A model generated the notes under the pieces. The model ran no database searches. It was not told where the DNA came from and saw only the letters and a program-made list of their open reading frames with translations. A stretch of DNA of 64,000 nucleotides, taken from assembly GCA_002633025.1 (NCBI GenBank), contig NMRB01000062.1:710242-774241 (forward strand), given 5' to 3'. The position numbers were made by a program, and so were the translations under genes. Positions 57,301-64,000 of the stretch are shown here, in pieces (position 1 is the stretch's first letter; each line of letters begins with the position of its first letter). The stretch comes from Notospermus geniculatus (taxonomy: Eukaryota; Nemertea; Pilidiophora; Heteronemertea; Lineidae).

Positions 57301-60300
57301 ACCCAAACTATAACTTCCACCTTCTCCGTTCCAGCCAGGTTACAATGCAGTAGAATGTTGTACCTACATGGAGTTGATGTCAAATAGCTTGCTGCTGCCA
57401 CTGATGAAGTCGACACCTTTCCGAATGGTCATGACAGCATTGAGGTAAGTTTTAGCAAAAACTCAGAAGATGACTTAATACATATTGGGAACTTGACTGC
57501 TGATTGGTGATGGTCAGCTGGTGACTAAGCCCTGAACAGTTTGATGATGTTACTAGATATGCCATGCCAAGGGCTAAATGGCTACTCCTGGCACCAACAA
57601 ATCATCTGTTTATTTTGAGTTTTTTGATTCCAGAAAGCATTCCAACTATCTGAGTGAAGAGACAACCCTAAAAGAAACCCCGCCAAGTCTGCCTGGTGTA
57701 GGTTCCACTGTCCAACCCGTCGACCCTGATCTCATAGCAGCAGGGAGCCGGTGTCAATGCCCTGTCATCAGTGAAGGTAGTCCTGTGAACTTCCTGACTG
57801 CTGTGATAAGAGTTATTTATCATACGGGCCAGCTTCATCGTGGGATCACAGAACAGGTGTGTGAATTTCTCCAAGCTGGCTGAAAGTTACATGTGGTTGG
57901 AGAATGTTGACTTCACTGAGTGGAATCATAGCTGTTCAGGGAAATGTTGTCCAGCAAATGACAGCCTGGTGTTGTAATACCACTGAATACTTTAATTAGT
58001 AACATATAGAGCTTGTGCAGTGGCTCATTGTGATGTCACTTTTGACCGGTGATCCACCATGCGACGTCGATGACAAAGTGCGCCACGTGTAGATCACATC
58101 ATGGTTGAAGTTGCACACACTTCACTTACGCCGACAACAAAGTGCACCATATGGGTCAACAATGTCATTTGACATCAGTTTGATGGTCAAGATGGCAGAT
58201 TTTTCTGTGATGATGTCATCTGCACAAGCTCTATAAAACAGGAGATGGAACAAGATTCCCCAAAGAAAGCCTTCACTGTAAAAGGGAGGAGTTAGCCTGA
58301 CTACCAAACTCTTGAAATCTTAAAATCATTGGCCTCGGAGGTAAAGTACAATGATATTATTTCTTTTTCAGTTGTATTCTCAAATCCTACAACACGATGG
58401 GGTAGTACAATACCTCAGAAGGATTTGTAAAGAGGGTCCTTCCAGTCTGGCATTCAACTACTTCACAAAGTTTGAGAATCGACTTGAGTATTACATTCTG
58501 AAGCTGGCTGTGTCACAGGTATGTGAATTTTGTGTTGAATTGTCTGTAGACTCCATAATCTTGTTTGACTGGTGTTAAGCTCCTAACGTCATATGGTGAG
58601 ATGCTATCTTTGTTGTAAAGGTCTATAGAGTCTATTGAATCTGATCAAAAATTCATAAGCTTATGAATTTTTGATCTGATTCATTTCAACATGTTTCATT
58701 TGAGTTGTGAACCTCACCTCTTCAAGTTACTTAGCCATTGATCTGTTCTCGCGTGCCAACTTGCTTTACCACGTATTCTTTCCAGAGAGTTGGTGAGACG
58801 AGACTCCTCCACCAGATGTCGCTGCAGCTGTTTTCTCGACTCCACCAGGGTGATGAACATCTCGGTCATGATCTCCTGTCCAATGTCGTCTTTAATAAAG
58901 ACTTCATCATGTAAGTTTGAACCATTTAAGACTTGTTATCATGCTCCTCCACATGAGAGTTTTCTCACAGCAGTTGCTCTTAATGGGCTCAACCTCAACC
59001 ATAGAAAACTATGGGCAGTCGTTTGTGTCATTGGTCTCAGCTTAAGTCAGCAATAGTAAATTACCTTTACCAACTCGCACGAGAAAACTCTCATGTGGAA
59101 TGGCACATAAGCTTCAAATAGAAATCATGTTTTAGTTTTGAAAGGAATTCATTAAGTTCGAACCTTATTCGTTTTGTTTCAGTCATGACGACCTTGACCT
59201 CTTGGATATCGAGCATCTCAACCTGTCAGAAGTCAAGCGTCTTGGTAGCGCCAGCCAGGAGGACATCAACTTGAGCGAGAAGCAACTACTACAAGATGCA
59301 ACGAACAATCTGGCCAGCATTCGTGGGACATACCTCAGATCATTTGGAGGGAGTTTTAGGCAGCTGATGAAGTCTCGGTGAGTGCAAGAAATTGTGAATT
59401 TGGTACCGGTACATTTTATGGGCAATGATTGGTAATACGGTAGAGTTCTTGCAACCCAAGTTTCTAGAAACAGATCTTGCATCAATAGGGTCAGGGGAAA
59501 ACTTGTCCAGTAGCTTTTCCGATAACAATTTTGTTTCTTTTTTCCTCCAGGAACCGAGCTTTGCACATCAGTCATGAAGTCGACAGCTTGACCTCTTCCC
59601 CCGTGGGCCAGGCCCTTGTTCCAACAGACTGGATGTTCTATCCTATCATTGTGCTGTACCAGAGGACTGTGTAAGTCATTTCAATCTCTTGACCATGAGG
59701 ATAAAGCACTAGAAATTGGCTTGGAGAATCTTGTGAGAAATGGATAAAACACTTGCCTTCTTTAGTCCTCTTCATTGTCTTGCCACTCAAGGGTTAGGTG
59801 TCCAAAACTGGCAGGCTGCTTGCCACTGGATATCTAAATACGCAGTTAAAATCTAGCCAGTCTGGACGCTTGTACTGATGAGTGATGACACACAAACCTG
59901 CTGCCATTTCTATATACATTTGCTGTCATGAAAACCTTGTTTTATCATTACAGGAAGTATCAGCCCGGCTCCCACCCTGACCAATTAACTCCCTCAGATA
60001 TTGGGGTGATCAGTGACATGTTGAAGTGGGTTCTCCTTCTTGAATGTCTGCGGCCAACAGTCATGGATGTCGTGACGATCACGACAAGAATCACTCGACT
60101 TCTGTGCTGTTTTATTGCCGGTGAGTCAAAACATGAGGGCCTTATTCACGAGCGTAGGTTGACTCTACATCATTTCACGTGTTGGAATCTTTATATTTTT
60201 GCCATCATATTGTGTCTTTTCAGGCAGTGATCTCTTCATGGAGTTACCCATCAGCTGTTACCTATGTGCCCTGCTTAGAAAGTACAGTACACCGACCAGA

Positions 60301-61744
60301 CTCGCCAGGATGAACTTCGAAGAACACATCCCTGGACTTGCCTCATTTTATGACATGTAAGTATTGTTGCTTGCACAGACACATTGTTGTTTTCAGAGAT
60401 CATCAAAAGACGATTTTATGGCATTGGAAAACCTGTTTGATTACTTCGTACAAATGACCCAACTCCTCCTTCCACACTTTCAGGTTCAGCTATGTCCTAC
60501 AGCAGTTTGAGGCGGTCTCCTTCGGTGATTCTCTCTTCAGCTGTTTCATTCTGCTACCGCTACAGCAACGCCATCCCCTGACGTACAGGAAATCTGTCTG
60601 GAGTGAGTTCCCCGCCATCCTCAGGACTCTGTTCCTTCCGATTAAAGAAGTAAGTGTCATTATTCCCTCTTGGCTTTGTTCCCTCTTTGCCTCAGTTTAG
60701 CCTAGAGAGATGCATTTTGGTGATTTCTGCTTGTCCAGTTGTATACCAAGTTCTATAACCTCAATGTAACTTATGATTTGGTGTTTCAGCTCCTTCTGCC
60801 ATTGGCAAACTTCATGGAACCAGCAGAGACAAACCTCGAGATGCTACGACTCTACAGCCAAGCTCTCCTCTCCCGTGCTACCAGACACTCTTGGTCTCCC
60901 GTGATGTACGTTATCGCTGTCCACCATCTCAGTTTATTCCTATTCACCAATGACACAAAACACAGAGACTTCCAGAAGATGGTCTTCCAGCAGGTTTTGC
61001 GGTGTAAAAATGAGGTGAGTCATTTCAGTCTGTGTCAGTGACATTTGATGTTGAGAAGTTTTCTATAGTCATATCTTCTGGACTGGACTGCAAAGCTGGT
61101 AGCAGACATGCGGAAATCTCAGTGAGATCATCTGTGTGAGCCGTGTCTGTAAGCTAAAACTGTGTGTGCTACCTGTAGCTCATTTCTGCAAGTTTGTGTC
61201 CATGTCATGGCTCACACACATAATTTCCTGTCTCACAGGCATGAATTTCTGTGCGTGCTACCAGCTTGCAGAGTGCATGTCATCAAAATGATCTCACTGA
61301 CTTGATTTCACAGACATGAATTAATATGTTTGCTGCCAGCTTAAGTAGTCTTCAACTTCATGAACGTAAGTTGGATGTGTTAAATGGATATGGTTGTGTT
61401 GATGTAGTGTCAAAACATAAGTAAATCAGCAAGACTCTGTGGCTGCCGGTAGATGTACTTGTACTCAGCAAATTTCAAAGTTGATCCCTTTGGAATTCTG
61501 TATTAACTTTGTTTAGGCCATTGCTGTTCTTACCTTGAGAAAAACACCATGTAGAATCCTGACCCTGGAGAGGCTCTACCATTACAGTTCCTTTTGCTAT
61601 TTCTTGTTTCAGGAATTGAAGAAACACCTCCTGTATTACCGAAAGTACAGCGACGACTGTGATCTTGGCTTCACGATGTATGACGAACTATCGGCTTTCA
61701 GACAGAAGATGATCGAAAAACATTCAACAGAGACCAGTTCTTGA
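51371..61744 (+). CDS. RPAP1: RPAP1, RNA polymerase II-associated protein 1, complete in 29 coding exons
   Basis: RPAP1 binds RNA polymerase II and, from work in yeast (Rba50) and mammals, helps assemble/import the enzyme and bridge it to Mediator. Exons: 51371-51527, 51723-51836, 51952-51992, 52090-52185, 52351-52480, 52639-52791, 53024-53285, 53475-53661, 53928-54095, 54462-54605, 54828-54962, 55233-55302, 55556-55656, 55763-55818, 56011-56149, 56429-56559, 56764-56890, 57053-57124, 57335-57444, 57634-57856, 58372-58518, 58786-58910, 59183-59377, 59551-59670, 59954-60120, 60224-60356, 60484-60649, 60790-61014, 61613-61744 (TGA 61742-61744). These total 4,026 bases, 1,341 aa (human about 1,393); every junction is AG/GT and in phase. 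Landmarks: MFTRPK..ESE.DLL.FQ..FL start; DPEERLE..DQHIT; RPAP1_N (residues about 198-242, IHEENAAKL to [12 protein letters not shown]); RPAP1_C (about 318-380, [12 protein letters not shown] and ERAGYTLEE); then a long helical region with [12 protein letters not shown] and LLPLQ as in vertebrates. The first ATG follows an acceptor, so the 5' UTR is probably spliced. I could not settle the poly(A) site. Confidence 0.97.
54203..54310 (-). mobile_element. S2 SINE copy in RPAP1 intron 9
   Basis: ACAATATTGGGCAAATAAAT and AGGAGGAGAAAACAGA tail on the plus strand, read as the SINE 3' end on the minus strand. Confidence 0.55.
57217..57312 (+). mobile_element. S1 SINE tail in RPAP1 intron 18
   Basis: TTCTACTGAAAGGTTTCAAG, GACTGGGGTTAAAGTG and ATTAGACTACAAACCCAAAC match the 3' part of the S1 copy at 41291-41580. 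The tRNA head is missing (5' truncated). Confidence 0.75.
58006..58236. mobile_element. MITE with TATAGAGCTTGTGCAG ends in RPAP1 intron 20
   Basis: ATATAGAGCTTGTGCAG at the left and CTGCACAAGCTCTATA at the right are inverted, with GATGTCA/TGATGTCA inside. Resembles the 35092-35294 element at its ends. Confidence 0.75.
58637..58682. repeat. 46-bp near-perfect palindrome in RPAP1 intron 21
   Basis: GATCAAAAATTCATAAG meets its inverse CTTATGAATTTTTGATC with no loop. One mismatch over the whole palindrome. Confidence 0.9.
58935..59107. mobile_element. palindromic element family A in RPAP1 intron 22
   Basis: CATGCTCCTCCACATGAGAG, GAAAACTATGGGCAGTCGTT and the inverted end GAGAAAACTCTCATGTGGAA. 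Confidence 0.7.
61096..61342. mobile_element. inverted-repeat element in the last RPAP1 intron
   Basis: GCTGGTAGCAGACATG..TCAGTGAGATCAT at the left is matched by the inverted ATGATCTCACTGA..GTTTGCTGCCAGC at the right. Internal GTGTGCTACC/GGTAGC-like words recur. Confidence 0.6.
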
Positions 61745-62380
61745 TTGACATGTGTGAAAAAACTTGTACTGTTAATGATCTTTCAAGAAGGATTTGTGCT
61801 ATTTAAAATTATTTGGGAGAGGACTTGTGCCATTGATGCTTATCACAGAATGCTGCTGGCAGGATCATCTCAGGAAGAACTTGTGCGATTGAACTTGACA
61901 ATTTACTTCATTGACAGCCATATTTCAACAGTTCCTCATAAAATCCTAGGTCTGTTTGGCTTGAAATGGGCAATGCTTCCTCGACTTAGGCCGGAAGGCT
62001 CTGCCATTGACTTCAGACACATTCTAAGTTGTGAGATGGATATAGTTTCAAATTTTGGGGAGTAACATGTCGCCCCTGTGGATGCATGGCAGCGGATTAA
62101 AGGTAAAAGCATAAATCCTCTGCATGCTATTCCTTGGTACAAACCATTACCAAAGGATGAAGTTAAATCACTGTGCCGACAAAATGTTCTTTGGTACAAA
62201 CCATTAGCAAAGGACGAGGCCAAATCGCACAGCCTCTTTTCTGGTACATGCATTTCCCAAGGACAAGGTCAGATTACAGACCTCAGCGTGTTGTTCCTTG
62301 TAGAATACACAGGGCATTCACTCCTCCTTGGTACATACCATGCACTACAGGCAACCAAATGATTTACACTGCTTAACTCC
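61745..62380. other. RPAP1 3' UTR and downstream sequence
   Basis: Presumed 3' UTR. TTGGTACAAACCATTA..AAGGA recurs at about 62132 and 62192. No poly(A) signal stands out: ATTAAA at about 62096 is weak. Confidence 0.4.
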
Positions 62381-62381
62381 A

Positions 62382-62505
62382 GGGTCTCTATTAATAAAAC
62401 CTTGCCAGCTCAGTTGGTTGCCAGTTGTGTATATTGGCCTGTACAAACTGGGCACTTCAGCAAGTAACTACATGCCTAGCAAGGTTTTATGAATATGGGC
62501 CCAGG
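62382..62505. mobile_element. MITE with GGGCCC-type ends, copy 2
   Basis: TAATAAAACCTTGCCAGC at the left and TAGCAAGGTTTTATGAATAT then GGGCCC at the right are inverted. The AATAAA at 62393-62398 belongs to this element. Confidence 0.65.
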
Positions 62506-62950
62506 ATTTCACTTTGTCCAATGGTGTGTTGAGGGAAAAGGACACAAGTTCTTTGATTCATTGCATTTATTGAAAAGAAGCTGTACAATTTACTCAAACA
62601 TGTTCATAAATGCATTAGAAATGAAATGTTTACAACAAACTCACATCATCAGCAATAGCTCAGTAAAAGCCAATTGAAATTCATTTTTTACTCCTCATAC
62701 CCCAAAATACATTGACTGATTTCTTGGTGTTGACTGAAAATACCCTTTGTTAGATACATGTACATGCCCCATCGGTGTTCCCATATTGATCTTTTCTCTT
62801 TTTAAAGCCCTCGATCGAGAAATCTTTCAGTTTGCAAGAGTACTGACCTGCAGAAAGCTCAAGGCATGCACATACAAAACTGATGTACCGGTATTCAACG
62901 GTGGAGGAACACAAGCAACTAAAACGGCTGAACGGAAAAGATCTCGCCTA

Positions 62951-63081
62951 GGCTACAATCACATAGAACTACACGCTACACGTACACGCCTGTTAACAAA
63001 GGCTTCAAGGTCGCGAACCCTTTGTGAAGCCTTTGTTAACAGGCGTGTACATGTAACATGTAGTTCTATGTGACTGCAGCC
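62951..63081. repeat. hairpin element with 57-bp arms
   Basis: 62951-63007 and 63025-63081 are inverted copies (CACGCCTGTTAACAAAGGCT core is perfect; several mismatches toward the outer ends). The loop is 17 bp. MITE-like. Confidence 0.85.
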
Positions 63082-63089
63082 TTACGAAC

Positions 63090-63680
63090 ACATACGAGTT
63101 ATCACTGGAATTCTGCTGCATGTAACAGGACAGTATTGAACACTCTCTCAGGAATACTTGGGACTAACCCAGATTTCAGAGGACTTTCTGTGTGCTTTAT
63201 CCATTCGGACGGAAAGTGACATGCATGAACTATGGATCCGCAAGACAAAGGGTGATATGAATGAAGTCTAGTAAATGCTTTTACTCCAGTTTTATACTGG
63301 CTCCTCCAGTACATTTGTACAGTGGAATTCAAGTAAAAGTATTTACATGTACTTGGCTTGTTTTCATTCCCTCTGTCTCTGAATCTCAGCTTGTGATCGA
63401 TTTGACTTCGTATACCAAGCGCTAGTGTTCCAAGTGACTAAATGATGAATGTCATCACAGATATGCACTGAACTATAGAAAACGGTACCGGTACTTGCTA
63501 TTTACATGTACATGGACATCATTGTAGGCAGTTAGCTATATACAGTATTTACACATGTAATGGACATTGGGTGGACTCTCAGTAGTGTAAAATGTGGTAA
63601 AGATAACTTCATATGTAATCGTCTTGAAAAATTAGGTTAAAAAATAAAACAATAAAAATTTCTATCAGAGAGAACAAGAG
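63090..63680. other. no recognised feature
   Basis: Non-coding, with frequent TACATGTA words; nothing else identified. Confidence 0.4.
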
Positions 63681-64000
63681 TTATTAGTGTGCGCTCATGC
63701 GGAACCGTAATAACCCCTGTCGTGTGCAGAAGAGTGTTATTCGCGTGCGCTCAAGCGGAACCGTAATAACCCCTGTCGTGTGCAGAACAGTGTTATTCGC
63801 GTGCACTCAAGCGGAACCGTAATAACCCCTGTCGTGTGCAGAACAGTGTTATTCGCGTGCACTCAAGCGGAACCGTAATAACCCCTGTCAGGTGCAGAGC
63901 GGTGTTATTCGCGTGCGCTCAAGCGGAACCGTAATAACCCCTGTTGTGAAGAGAGAAAGAGATAGCAATGTTATTACGGTTCCGCTTGAGCGCACGCGAA
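63681..64000 (+). repeat. 56-bp tandem satellite with an inverted terminal unit
   Basis: GGAACCGTAATAACCCCTGT starts at 63701, 63757, 63813, 63869 and 63925, an exact 56-base period with few differences. At 63971-64000 the unit reappears inverted (TTATTACGGTTCCGCTTGAG), and the window ends inside it. Confidence 0.95.

Noticed and set aside
59183-59575. 130-codon minus-strand frame
   Set aside because: Antisense to RPAP1 exon 23 and its flanking intron.
62393-62398. AATAAA as the RPAP1 poly(A) signal
   Set aside because: It lies in the terminal sequence of a MITE also present at 27536; usable in principle but no independent support.

Overview
The window is nuclear DNA from an intron-rich animal, most likely a marine invertebrate. 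Its protein-coding genes are cut into many short exons with GT-AG introns of about 70 bp to 1.6 kb. The rest is a dense bed of short dispersed repeats: tRNA- and 5S-derived SINEs, small inverted-repeat elements, and minisatellites. I do not assign a species. Frequent palindromic words such as TACATGTA, TACCGGTA and TAGGCCTA resemble what is common in echinoderm, hemichordate, amphioxus, mollusc and brachiopod genomes. That is only an impression.

Layout. Bases 1-39,540 hold no gene I can support. They contain repeat families plus one weak candidate exon at 20,368-20,504. An 881-base run of N (23,486-24,366) is flanked by two copies of the same sequence about 2.6 kb long. This looks like two overlapping contigs, probably the two alleles, that were not merged.

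Bases 39,543-45,173 (+) carry the last 12 coding exons of CPSF2 (CPSF100, mRNA 3'-end processing). The first of these exons contains a reading-frame break, and the upstream exons for the metallo-beta-lactamase domain were not found. Bases 46,946-48,756 (-) carry TCTE1/DRC5, a leucine-rich-repeat subunit of the ciliary nexin-dynein regulatory complex, complete in three coding exons (513 aa). Bases 51,371-61,744 (+) carry RPAP1, the RNA polymerase II-associated protein 1, complete in 29 coding exons (1,341 aa). I checked donor, acceptor and phase at every RPAP1 and TCTE1 junction.

CPSF2 and TCTE1 are tail to tail, with candidate poly(A) signals only about 160 bp apart. TCTE1 and RPAP1 are head to head across 2.6 kb that contains NRF1-like and ETS-like promoter motifs and a 60-base gap. 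CPSF2 and RPAP1 both serve RNA polymerase II (3'-end formation, and polymerase assembly/import). TCTE1 is a motility gene, so their adjacency is probably positional.

The repeat content is the richest part of the window. It includes at least nine copies of one palindromic element, two copies of a ~1 kb element with internal ~150-bp repeats, a chimeric tRNA/5S SINE, an almost perfect 87-bp foldback around a tRNA-like core, and a 56-bp satellite that inverts at the window's right end. No CRISPR array, bacterial operon or rRNA gene is present.
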